From NCBI GenBank assembly GCA_051955535.1, contig JBQCGP010000076.1:33256-97255 (forward strand): DNA of 64,000 bases, read 5' to 3'. Below are positions 42,149 through 49,469 of this stretch, one piece after another. The notes under the pieces were generated by a model. It saw only the letters and a program-made list of their open reading frames with translations. It did not search any database and was not told where the DNA came from. The translations under genes were made by a program, and so were the position numbers. The stretch comes from 13-2-20CM-68-14 sp051955535. GTDB lineage: Bacteria; Actinomycetota; Thermoleophilia; Gaiellales; Gaiellaceae. Numbering within the stretch: the first letter of the stretch is position 1; each line of letters starts with the position of its first letter.

Positions 42149-43255
42149 CTGTCAACCCTCTCCATCGACCCACGTTCGGGCATCGGGATCGCGGCACAGA
42201 TTCGCACTCGTATCGGGTTCCTCGTCGCCGACGGCGAGCTCACTCCAGGCGAGCGGCTTCCCTCCGTGCGCGACCTTGCGGGGCGGCTCGGCGTCAACGT
42301 CAACACGATCCGCGCCGCCTACGCCGAGCTCGCGCGAGACGGGCTTGTTCGCACCCGGCACGGTGTAGGCACCGTCGTTCTCGCTGCGCCGCCCGCAAGG
42401 TTGCCGGCCGGCATCCGGCCGCTAGGCGTCAACACGGTCGCCGTGCTGATCGGCGGGCTCGATCCCTTTTACCTCGCTCTGCTGCGTGGCATCGAGGACG
42501 TCGCTGCCGAACACGGGACTCTCGTCCTGATCGTCGACACTCGCGACTCAGCGTCGCTGGCCGAGGCGATGTTGCGCCGCCTGATCGCCCGCGGCGTCGA
42601 CGGGATCATCGCGGTCTCCGTGGGTGGCCTCGACGAGGAGCCCGGGAGCAGAGTGACCGACGAAGGTCGCTTGCCGCCGATCGTCTACGTCGACCAACCC
42701 CACCGCAAAGGACACGTCCTCTTGTTCGACGGCCGCGCCGGCGGCTTTGCCGCCACCCACCACCTTCGCGAGCACGGCCACGAACGGATCGGAATCATCA
42801 CCGCCCCCCGCTTCTGGCCGAACGTCTACGAGGTCTACGCAGGCTACGTCGACGCACTCCAGGACACAGATCTACAGCTCGACGAAAGCCTCGTTGCAGA
42901 GGTCGACGCGTTCACGATCGAGGCCGGTCGTCTAGGACTTGATCACCTACTCGAGCAGCGTCACCCACCCTCGGCCGTCTTCGCTGCCGGTGCAGAACTC
43001 GCACTCGGCGCCCTGCAGGGAGCTCAGGCACGACAATTCAGTGTCCCCGGCCAACTCGCCCTCTGCGGCTACGCCGACTCGCCCGCCGCGACTCTCGTCC
43101 AACCACGTCTCACAGTGGTCTCCGTCCCAGCTAGGGAAATCGGCATCCGCGCCATGCAAAAGCTCGCCGACCTCATCCAGGGGAAGAAGCCCCGCGCTCG
43201 CCGCACCACCCTCCCGGTCGAGCTAATCCTGCGCGAGAGCTGCGGAGACCACTAA
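42149..43255 (+). CDS. GntR-type DNA-binding domain fused to LacI-type effector domain
   Basis: 368 aa if started at CTG 42149. Residues ~8-75 are a GntR winged helix (GIAAQIRTRIGFLVADGELT, RLPSVRDLAGRLGVNVNTIR). The rest is a LacI/periplasmic-binding fold (VAVLIGGLDPFYLALLRGI, HHLREHGHERIGIITAP, RLTVVSVPAREIG). This architecture is that of Bacillus AraR, a sugar-responsive repressor. The first canonical start is GTG 42266, in the middle of the helix-turn-helix, so the true start must be CTG 42149 or ATC 42137, or the transcript is leaderless. Confidence 0.82.
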   Translation: MSTLSIDPRSGIGIAAQIRTRIGFLVADGELTPGERLPSVRDLAGRLGVNVNTIRAAYAELARDGLVRTRHGVGTVVLAAPPARLPAGIRPLGVNTVAVLIGGLDPFYLALLRGIEDVAAEHGTLVLIVDTRDSASLAEAMLRRLIARGVDGIIAVSVGGLDEEPGSRVTDEGRLPPIVYVDQPHRKGHVLLFDGRAGGFAATHHLREHGHERIGIITAPRFWPNVYEVYAGYVDALQDTDLQLDESLVAEVDAFTIEAGRLGLDHLLEQRHPPSAVFAAGAELALGALQGAQARQFSVPGQLALCGYADSPAATLVQPRLTVVSVPAREIGIRAMQKLADLIQGKKPRARRTTLPVELILRESCGDH

Positions 43256-43335
43256 CCCGCCGGATCGGCTCGAGCTAGGCGTCGCGCCCGAGCCGCTCCT
43301 CTTCGGGATCCATGGAGCAGTAGCCTGAACGGCGG

Positions 43336-44250
43336 ATGAAGCCGCGAATCTTCCTCGGGTCTTCCGGGCAGCAGGAGAAGCTGGTGCAGGCGCTCACCAA
43401 GGGGCTCGAGGACATCGCCGACGTCGATCCGTGGACATCGGTCTTCAACCCGGGTGTCTCGACGCTCGAGCGGCTCGTCGAGCTCACCCGCGAGGTCGAT
43501 TTCGCCGCGTTCGTCTTCGCCCAGGACGACTGGACGACGAAGGGATCGTCGACCGACGGACCGTCCGGACAGGCCTCGCCGCGCGACAACGTCGTCTTCG
43601 AAGCCGGCCTGTTCGGGGGTGCGCTCGGCATCCGCCGCACCTTCATCCTCCACGCGAACGGCGCCAAGCTTCCCACCGATCTGCTCGGTCTGACCTCGGT
43701 CCGCTACGACCCCGACACCACCCAGGCCGTCGTGAGCGAGATCATCCAGAAGCTGCGGAAGGCGATCGAGGCGGAAGGCCGGCTCAGCCGGCTGGAGGGC
43801 GACTGGTGGCAGCTCTCCCTCACCGCCCGATCGGAATTCGAGCCGTCTGCGGTCTCGCTTCTGACGATCCGGCGTGATCGCACCGGGGCGCTCGAGGTCG
43901 CGGGGAGGTCATGGCAGGCCGACGGAACGCTGTCCGCGCGCTACTGGAGTGAGGCCTCGAAGGAACGCGTCGATCCGGCCTGCATCTTCTACTTCTGGAA
44001 GGGCGAACGTCCCCGTGATCCGGACGCTCCCCAACTCGAGGGGACCGGTGAGATCAAGCTCGAGGACGTCGATCGCGCCGGCGGCTACTGGACGACGCGC
44101 TCGGAAGGAGGCGACGCCCTCCACGCGCGGACCTCGGGGATCTATCTCCGTGCCGACGCAGGTGACCTGGCAGTACTCGACGGCGGCGACGCCGCCGAGC
44201 GCACTGCACTCATCCAGCGGCGTCTCGGCGAGTGGAACGCTCAGCAGTGA
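43336..44250 (+). CDS. TIR-like (PF10137-type) domain fused to a beta-rich sensor-like domain
   Basis: 304 aa. Residues 3-145 match the TIR-like nucleotide-binding domain found in Cap12/Pycsar effectors: RIFLGSSGQQE, DFAAFVFAQDDW and the key segment PRDNVVFEAGLFGGALG, with Glu89 as the probable NAD-cleaving residue. Residues ~152-300 are beta-rich (LEGDWWQLSL, LEVAGRSWQADGTLSARYW, FYFWKGERP, LEGTGEIKLE), with the GxW opening and alternating strands of a barrel. I infer ligand-controlled NAD hydrolysis in anti-phage or stress defence. No nucleotide cyclase is nearby. The stop overlaps the start of a 61-aa gene (GTGA). Confidence 0.8.
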   Translation: MKPRIFLGSSGQQEKLVQALTKGLEDIADVDPWTSVFNPGVSTLERLVELTREVDFAAFVFAQDDWTTKGSSTDGPSGQASPRDNVVFEAGLFGGALGIRRTFILHANGAKLPTDLLGLTSVRYDPDTTQAVVSEIIQKLRKAIEAEGRLSRLEGDWWQLSLTARSEFEPSAVSLLTIRRDRTGALEVAGRSWQADGTLSARYWSEASKERVDPACIFYFWKGERPRDPDAPQLEGTGEIKLEDVDRAGGYWTTRSEGGDALHARTSGIYLRADAGDLAVLDGGDAAERTALIQRRLGEWNAQQ

Positions 44251-44432
44251 AAGGGATCCGCTATTTCCTCCGGAACTTCACTGCCCTCACGGTCAAGGAG
44301 CACCTGCGCTCGCAAGTCGAACGGTCAGTTGGTGGAGCCGAGCTGACACCGAACGAGGTCGAGCTCGTGCGTTTTGCAGCTGAACGCTCCGAGCAGCTGG
44401 CGGAGTTGGCAGACAGGTCGTCTGCCAAGTAG
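44247..44432 (+). CDS. small protein coupled to the TIR gene
   Basis: 61 aa, GTG start sharing GTGA with the TIR stop, so the two are translationally coupled. Sequence begins MKGIRYFLRNFTALTVKEHL and continues with a mostly helical, charged region (ELTPNEVELVRFAAERSEQ). No membrane segment, no recognised family. It could be an inhibitor, chaperone or partner of the TIR protein; this rests on the coupling alone. Confidence 0.6.
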   Translation: MKGIRYFLRNFTALTVKEHLRSQVERSVGGAELTPNEVELVRFAAERSEQLAELADRSSAK

Positions 44433-44522
44433 GGCAGAACCGCCGGCGGCGACGTTACGAGGTTTGCCGCGTCCCCGATCGCGGCATTCGACCGTGGAAA
44501 AGAACGAAAGGAGTTGGTGAGA

Positions 44523-44708
44523 ATGGGCGATCGCACGCAGCGTCTGAAAGGCAAGGCCAACGAGGCGGCCGGCAAGACGAAGGGGGCCACCGGCCGTACC
44601 ACCGGCAGCAGCAAGACGGAGGCAAAGGGCGCCGGACAGGCGCTCAAGGGGAAGGCGCAGCAGGCGGCCGGCAAGGCCCGGAGCACGGCCAAGAAGAAGA
44701 CACGGTGA
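44523..44708 (+). CDS. CsbD-family stress protein
   Basis: 61 aa, AAAGGAG upstream of the ATG. Lys/Ala/Gly-rich repeats RLKGKANEAAGKTKGATG and ALKGKAQQAAGKARS define the CsbD family. In Bacillus csbD belongs to the SigB general stress regulon; members are abundant, natively disordered proteins of unknown mechanism. Ends in a basic KKKTR tail. Confidence 0.87.
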   Translation: MGDRTQRLKGKANEAAGKTKGATGRTTGSSKTEAKGAGQALKGKAQQAAGKARSTAKKKTR

Positions 44709-44733
44709 CGCGTCGCTCGCTCGAAGTGCGGCT

Positions 44734-44886
44734 ATGACGTCGATCGCGGTCGAGGCGGCGGCCCGACGACTCGCCGGCCAGCAGTCATCGCGTCCGCGCG
44801 CGTTGTTAGCGGCCTGCGCCGCCGCGGCCGCGACAGGCGTCCTGGTCTACAAGTTCCTCCGCAGCGGCGACCAAGACGACGCTTGA
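44734..44886 (+). CDS. very small membrane protein
   Basis: 50 aa, ATG start 26 nt after the CsbD stop. An N-terminal polar part (MTSIAVEAAARRLAGQQ) precedes one hydrophobic helix (ALLAACAAAAATGVLVYKFL) and a charged end RSGDQDDA. No Shine-Dalgarno is obvious. The helix and its position after csbD support a real stress-related gene. Confidence 0.5.
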   Translation: MTSIAVEAAARRLAGQQSSRPRALLAACAAAAATGVLVYKFLRSGDQDDA

Positions 44887-45002
44887 AAGCGGCTGCCGCT
44901 CCACGACTGAAAACCTCCGCTGAGCGAGTGCGGGGTTGCCTGCTCAGCGTGGGCGCCCCATCCTGACGGCAAGACGTGCCTCCGCAGGCACGGAGTCATC
45001 AC

Positions 45003-45785
45003 ATGGCCAGGATCAACTACGACGACCAGACCGCGGCAGCGTTCAAGGCAGTCCGTGAGGTCCCACGCGACGGACTCTCGGAGTGGCGCGAAGCGGTACG
45101 ACGTCACCTGCGTCCGTCGCAGGGAATGACGCTCGTGGACATCGGCGCCGGAACCGGTGCGTACGCCTCTGCCTTCAGCGACTGGTTCGACCTCAGCGTC
45201 CTCGCAGTCGAGCCGTCGGCCGCGATGCGCGCTCAGATCCCGCGGACACCGGCCATTCACGTGCTCGATGGAAATGCGAGCGCCCTACCGCTGCCAGATG
45301 AATCGGGAGACGCCGCCTGGCTCTCGCTCGTCCTTCACCACATCCCAGACCTCGGAGTCGCCGCACACGAGATCCGCCGCGTTCTCCGCCCCGGTGCCCC
45401 AGTCCTCATCCGACAGGGCTTCCCGGACAGATACGAGCCCTCGGGGAACCTGAAGCTCGAGAGCATCGAACTGGTTCGATGGTTCCCTGAGACCGCTCGG
45501 GCGGCCGCCACCTTCCCTTCCCTCGGGGAGACGTGCGAGGCGTTCGAGGCCGCAGGATTCCACCGGGAGGCTCTCGAGCAGGTCCGTGAGACGTACCCGA
45601 CCAGCCTCGCGGACTTCCTCGGCCAGGTGGACACTCTCCGCCACGCCGACACCACGATGCGCCAGCTCACGGAGGACGAGTTCCTTCGCGGCAAAGAACG
45701 TCTCCGCCGTGCCGTGCGACACGCCGAGAACAGAGCGAATCCGGAAATCAGAAGCAACTGGCTTGACCTCTTGGTTCTGCGCTGA
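45003..45785 (+). CDS. class I SAM-dependent methyltransferase
   Basis: 260 aa. MTLVDIGAGTGAYASAFSDWF is motif I, VLAVEPSAAMRAQI motif II, and DAAWLSLVLHHIPDLGVAAHE then RVLRPGAPVLIRQGFPD the later motifs. Methyltransf_11 type; the substrate is unknown. No terminator or operon partner is evident; the flanking genes are unrelated. Confidence 0.87.
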   Translation: MARINYDDQTAAAFKAVREVPRDGLSEWREAVRRHLRPSQGMTLVDIGAGTGAYASAFSDWFDLSVLAVEPSAAMRAQIPRTPAIHVLDGNASALPLPDESGDAAWLSLVLHHIPDLGVAAHEIRRVLRPGAPVLIRQGFPDRYEPSGNLKLESIELVRWFPETARAAATFPSLGETCEAFEAAGFHREALEQVRETYPTSLADFLGQVDTLRHADTTMRQLTEDEFLRGKERLRRAVRHAENRANPEIRSNWLDLLVLR

Positions 45786-45836
45786 CCGATTTCGCAGGCG
45801 ATTTAACTCAGGGCGCACGGGGTAGGCGTCCGCAAG

Positions 45837-46181
45837 TTGATTCGAGAAGAGTTGCGACGCTTGACGCGCTGGAGTGAGCGGCACCGCCGGCTCCTCGCGC
45901 GCATTCTCATCGCCTTTGGATTGAGTGTCTGTGTCGACCTGGTCGGCGGCCTGCTCGCCTGGACCTTCGAGAGCGGGGCAAAGGGCGGGGACATTCACGG
46001 ATTGGGTGATGCGCTGTTCTTTTCGACGGTTCAGCTGCTGACGGTTTCCTCGTCGTTCAAGAACCCGGTCACGGCCGCTGGGAAGGTGCTCGACGTCGCT
46101 CTCGAAGCGTGGGCCATATTTGTCGTGACTGCGATTGCTGGATCGTTTGCCGCCTTTTTCCAGGCGGGTGACGTGAGTTAG
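45837..46181 (+). CDS. two-helix channel-like membrane protein without selectivity filter
   Basis: 114 aa from TTG (no good ribosome site, start uncertain). Helix 1 is LARILIAFGLSVCVDLVGGLLAW, then a pore-like segment GDALFFSTVQLLTVSSSFKNP, then helix 2 EAWAIFVVTAIAGSFAAFF. The layout is that of two-TM potassium channels (Ion_trans_2), where the segment would read TxTTVGYGDxxP. Here the filter TVGYG is replaced by TVSSS. Ion conduction of the usual kind is not expected. Confidence 0.65.
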   Translation: MIREELRRLTRWSERHRRLLARILIAFGLSVCVDLVGGLLAWTFESGAKGGDIHGLGDALFFSTVQLLTVSSSFKNPVTAAGKVLDVALEAWAIFVVTAIAGSFAAFFQAGDVS

Positions 46182-46216
46182 CAAGGGTGTCGGGTGGGCC
46201 AAGGTACGCTGCCCAT

Positions 46217-46432
46217 GTGATCCCGTGGCTCATCTTTGCCCTGGTTGCCGTACCTTTGGTCGTCGTCGGGTTCGTCGTGGCGCGTCGCCGAACGGTCGCC
46301 GGCGAGCATCCTGCGAGCGAAGACGCGCAAGAGAAAGCGCTAACGGAGCAGGAGTTCGCCGAGGCCGAGGCTTACGAGGCGAAGTGGCGCGAGGAGGACA
46401 AGGAGAAGTACCACCAGGAGCACTTGCCCTAG
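46217..46432 (+). CDS. small membrane-anchored protein
   Basis: 71 aa if started at GTG 46217; an in-frame start at 46187 would add ten residues. One helix (PWLIFALVAVPLVVVGFVVA) with RRR on the cytoplasmic side, then an acidic helical tail (EKALTEQEFAEAEAYEAKWREED). No recognised family. Confidence 0.6.
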   Translation: MIPWLIFALVAVPLVVVGFVVARRRTVAGEHPASEDAQEKALTEQEFAEAEAYEAKWREEDKEKYHQEHLP

Positions 46433-46504
46433 TCGGTGCGGGACGGTCGGCGCCGGTCGCGCGAGTGTTCCGGATGACGCCTGAGTTACGGGTCGCCGAC
46501 CCTG

Positions 46505-46915
46505 TCAGACCACGGGCACGAGTACGTCGATGACGTCGTGACGGCGGTAATACTCGAGCGTCGGTCGTGTGGGATCGGCGTCTGGCCGCTGGGCGAGGTG
46601 TTGCGCGGTCGGGCCGATTTGCTCGTAGACGGCGGGAGGCTCACCGAGCAGGCGAACGCAGGCGTATCGCCCGCCGGGGAGCGTGCCGCGCTCGGCCCCG
46701 AACACTGAGGGGTCGTCGTCGGCGCGGAGGACGGCGCAGACGCTGTAGGTATTCGCGACAGGATCGAATGCCCCGTAGAACTTCCGCCCGCGCAAACCCA
46801 CGGCTGTTTCGAAGGCGGCCCACGCTCGCTGGATCTCGGACAGCTCGTCCGCGACGCGGACGAGCATCACATCGGTCGGCTCACGCACCACGATGTGTTC
46901 CTCCATCACGCTCAC
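46505..46915 (-). CDS. GyrI-like effector-binding domain protein
   Basis: 136 aa (GTG 46915; ATG 46906 also possible). Pattern of the AraC effector-binding/GyrI-like fold: VREPTDVMLVRVADELSEI, KFYGAFDPVANTYSVCAVL, GRYACVRLLGEPPAVYEQ and the closing PTLEYYRRHDVIDVLVPV. These stand-alone domains bind small molecules, or in SbmC protect gyrase. The function here cannot be specified. Confidence 0.78.
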   Translation of the reverse strand: MSVMEEHIVVREPTDVMLVRVADELSEIQRAWAAFETAVGLRGRKFYGAFDPVANTYSVCAVLRADDDPSVFGAERGTLPGGRYACVRLLGEPPAVYEQIGPTAQHLAQRPDADPTRPTLEYYRRHDVIDVLVPVV

Positions 46916-46949
46916 AACTTACAAGCGGCCCGACTGAGCCGGCCGCGGC

Positions 46950-47438
46950 CTAGGCCGTCCTCATCGGGCGCGACGCGATCGCAATCAAGTCGGCGACGAC
47001 CTCGTCGAGCGGTCGGCTGGCATCCAGCTCATGCGTGCAGCCCTCTCTGAGCAGCGGCTCGACCCTGGTGAGGTCATCCAGGACCATCGCTCGTTCCACC
47101 GGCGTCTTCCCGTAGCTGTTCGTCGTTCTGCGCACGATCCGTTCGAGGATCACGTCAGCAGGGGCACTGAGCAGGACGACCGCATCGAAACGGTCGTAGA
47201 ACTTCGACTGGTTCCTCACGCACCCTTGAACGAAGAGCGAGCGACCATCATCGGAATCCAGCAGTCCGGTGATTCTTTCCTCGACCCAGAGCCACTCCCC
47301 GCGGCGCACCTCGTCGGAGGATTCAACGTACTCGCGATACTCGCGCCAGCCCGGATCATCGGTGTCGACAACGCGATAACCGCACCGGCCAAGTTCGGCA
47401 AGCGCCGACGACTTGCCCGTTCCCGACATGCCGGTCAC
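46950..47438 (-). CDS. P-loop nucleotide kinase-like AAA protein
   Basis: 162 aa from GTG 47438. Walker A in TGMSGTGKSSALAELG; later RSLFVQGCVRNQSKFYDRFDAVVLLSAPADVILERI and RTTNSYGKTPVERA, the lid-like Arg region of small kinases. From the GTG start the protein begins inside strand beta-1; the five preceding codons read ISRVLV, and an ATT at 47453 would restore the complete strand. The substrate is unknown. Divergent from no close gene; 59 nt downstream of the next gene on the same strand. Confidence 0.82.
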   Translation of the reverse strand: MTGMSGTGKSSALAELGRCGYRVVDTDDPGWREYREYVESSDEVRRGEWLWVEERITGLLDSDDGRSLFVQGCVRNQSKFYDRFDAVVLLSAPADVILERIVRRTTNSYGKTPVERAMVLDDLTRVEPLLREGCTHELDASRPLDEVVADLIAIASRPMRTA

Positions 47439-47496
47439 TAAGACCCTGGAAATCGGGACAACGCAATCGAGTGTCAAGCGACGGCGTGGCCGTGCG

Positions 47497-47736
47497 TTAG
47501 GACGACGTCGAACTGCGCCGGCCCCGAACGAAGTAAACGACTGGCAGTACACCGAGCGAGTTGACCAGCGAGACAGAGACCACCCATGCCGTTTTCGAGC
47601 CACGAACCGCGCTGGCGGGTCGTCGCGCAAGGTCGATCAGTGCAGCGATCTTGAGCGCACCCTCGATGGCGCTTGCAGCGACGACCACGCGCCGAGCCCG
47701 AGGTGAGAGCTGGCTCCATTTCTTCCTCGCTTTCAC
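47497..47736 (-). CDS. small two-helix membrane protein, PLDc_N-like
   Basis: 79 aa, GTG start. After a basic opening (KARKKWSQLSPRARR) come two helices: VVVAASAIEGALKIAALIDLA and TAWVVSVSLVNSLGVLPVVYF, joined by RRPASAVRGSK and ending VRGRR. This is the N-terminal domain of cardiolipin-synthase-like proteins occurring alone (PLDc_N pattern: ALxDLxRRPxxxVRGxK, GPxxYFxxGRR). Function unknown. Confidence 0.78.
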   Translation of the reverse strand: MKARKKWSQLSPRARRVVVAASAIEGALKIAALIDLARRPASAVRGSKTAWVVSVSLVNSLGVLPVVYFVRGRRSSTSS

Positions 47737-47763
47737 GACTCTCGATTGTAGGTTGTGCCTGGA

Positions 47764-48222
47764 ATGAACACGCGTGGCACGTCTATGAGGACTGCTGCCG
47801 CGCCGGCTGTGTGCGCCGCCGCTCTGCTCGTCGCCGGGTGCGGCGGCGGCGGTAAGGGCGACGCCACGCCCGGCAACCCCAGCAACAACACGTCCGTGGA
47901 CGCCACGCCCGGCAACCCCAGCAACAACACGTCCGTGTGTGCCTATACGAAGCGCGTCGGCTCGGGGGGCCGCGTCTACGTGCAGATGGCCGTCACCCCG
48001 GTGTCCCTCGAGCCGACGGCGTGCAGTAGGTTCAACGGCGGCTTCGGCGGACGGAGGATTCCGCCGGTCGGCAGGATGGGGACGGGCCACGTGTACTGCG
48101 GCTACAGGAAGAGCGGGTCGTCGTACACGATCACGTTCGGCGTGTTCGCGTCCAGCCGCCTGACCGGACTCGCGTTCTGCCGCTCGCTCCACCCTGGCAG
48201 CGGCTTCCGGCGCGACGTGTGA
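47764..48222 (+). CDS. lipoprotein with duplicated 13-residue segment
   Basis: 152 aa from ATG 47764 (ATG 47785 also possible). Signal sequence RTAAAPAVCAAALLVAGCGG with lipobox VAGC. Just after the lipid-anchored Cys and a Gly-rich spacer, the segment DATPGNPSNNTSV occurs twice, encoded by an exact 39-bp tandem repeat. The remainder has four Cys (SVCAYTKRV, PTACSRF, HVYCGYR, LAFCRSL), suggesting two disulfides in an extracytoplasmic domain. No known family. Confidence 0.72.
   Translation: MNTRGTSMRTAAAPAVCAAALLVAGCGGGGKGDATPGNPSNNTSVDATPGNPSNNTSVCAYTKRVGSGGRVYVQMAVTPVSLEPTACSRFNGGFGGRRIPPVGRMGTGHVYCGYRKSGSSYTITFGVFASSRLTGLAFCRSLHPGSGFRRDV
47860..47937 (+). repeat. exact 39-bp tandem duplication
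   Basis: Two identical 39-bp units (47860-47898 and 47899-47937), each starting GACGCCACGCCCGG and ending ACACGTCCGTG, in frame inside the lipoprotein gene. Copy number probably varies between strains by slippage (inference). Confidence 0.9.
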
Positions 48223-48261
48223 GCGAGCGGACACTATCTGGAGACGCACGCGAAGCGCTAG

Positions 48262-48400
48262 CGCTGGCCTGGGCCGGTGTTCCGGAATGACGCCTGAGCA
48301 GTCCGCCGCTACGGCGTGGTTACGCACGCGTCGTTTCCGGGCCACGCGCATTTCGCGAGCACTAGACAGTTGCCTGGGCCAGGTTCGCGAATGTCCCCTG
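48262..48400 (+). repeat. two degenerate copies of a dispersed repeat
   Basis: GCCTGGGCCGGTGTTCCG followed by GAATGACGCCTGA (from 48267) and GCCTGGGCCAGGTTCGCG followed by AATGTCCCCTGA (from 48371) share one pattern about 105 bp apart. A third partial copy, TTCCGGATGACGCCTGA, lies at 46468. The stretch 48223-48444 holds no gene apart from these. Confidence 0.5.
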
Positions 48401-48444
48401 AAGATGACGTCAATGCTTTCAGCTGGCCGCTCACGTGCGACCGG

Positions 48445-49326
48445 CTACAGCGTCTTCTCGAAGAAGACGATGTTGCGGACGATGCGCATGCCGGCGCGCT
48501 CGTAGAGGCGCGTCGCGCCGGTCGGGTTCTCGGCGTCGACGCCGAGCGCGATCTTCCGTTCGCCGCGGCCATGAAGCTCGCAGAAGCAGTGGAGCAGGAG
48601 TGCGCGGCCGAGTCCTCGCCGGCGCCACGGCTTGCGCACGCCGATCGCGGCGACCCAGCCGCCGCCTTCGGCCTCCTCTTCGGCAACCGCGCCGGCGGCA
48701 ATTTCGTCTCCTTCCTTCACCGCGAACCAGAGCGACTGGTCCGGGTAGCGGCGCGCACGGATGCTTGCCCAGTCGACGCCGAGTTCAGGCTCATGGCCCC
48801 ACTCTTCGGCGAAGGCCTCGTCGAGCGCGTCGTGGAAGCGATCGATCTCGCCGGCGTCGATCGCAGAAACGGCCATTCCCGGGGGCCACTCGGGCGGTTC
48901 CGGTGGTGCGTCGAGCTCGATCGCCATGCGGTAGGAGCGCCTGACCTCGCGATATCCCCGTCCCTGCAGCAGCTCATGGGCGCGCTCGTCGGCGGCGAAG
49001 ACCGGGATCTGAAGCTTCGGGAGGCCTCGCTCGATTGCTTCTTTTTCGACGAGATCGGCCAGCCGTGCGCCGATCCCGCAGCCTCGGAGCTCTGGGTGGA
49101 CGCAGCCGATCGCGAGCGGGCGGGCTTCGGTCTCCAGGGCGACGCACGCGGCGAGGCGTCCGTCGAGCTCGACGAGCCAGACGTCGCGCTCGAGGTCGAG
49201 CGCTGACCACTCGTCGAGCAGGTCCCGCTCGGTCTGTCCGGCCTCGCCCGCCATCTCGAACTCCTCGGCGCGAATCAGAGCGGTGACCGCAGCCGCGTCG
49301 GCCTCGGTCGGACGGCGAATCTTCAC
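48445..49326 (-). CDS. double GNAT acetyltransferase
   Basis: 293 aa, GTG start. Two GNAT domains: residues ~1-140 with LAIGCVHPELRGCGIGARLADLV as the acetyl-CoA loop (RGxGIG), and ~150-293 with VAAIGVRKPWRRRGLGRALLLH (RRRGLG) and a C-terminal LGVDAENPTGATRLYERAGM. The arrangement resembles mycothiol synthase MshD, but similarity to MshD itself cannot be claimed from reading. Acceptor substrate unknown. Confidence 0.87.
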   Translation of the reverse strand: MKIRRPTEADAAAVTALIRAEEFEMAGEAGQTERDLLDEWSALDLERDVWLVELDGRLAACVALETEARPLAIGCVHPELRGCGIGARLADLVEKEAIERGLPKLQIPVFAADERAHELLQGRGYREVRRSYRMAIELDAPPEPPEWPPGMAVSAIDAGEIDRFHDALDEAFAEEWGHEPELGVDWASIRARRYPDQSLWFAVKEGDEIAAGAVAEEEAEGGGWVAAIGVRKPWRRRGLGRALLLHCFCELHGRGERKIALGVDAENPTGATRLYERAGMRIVRNIVFFEKTL

Positions 49327-49469
49327 GTCGGGACGAGGTCGTCGAGCGTGTCGGGGAGTGGCTCGAGGTTAGTGAAGCCTGACAAGGCGTCCTGCATCGT
49401 TGAAAGAATCTTGCGATACCAAGGTCGCGTGAGCGAGCGTCCTTCACGCCTGAATAGCGCATCCTCGAG

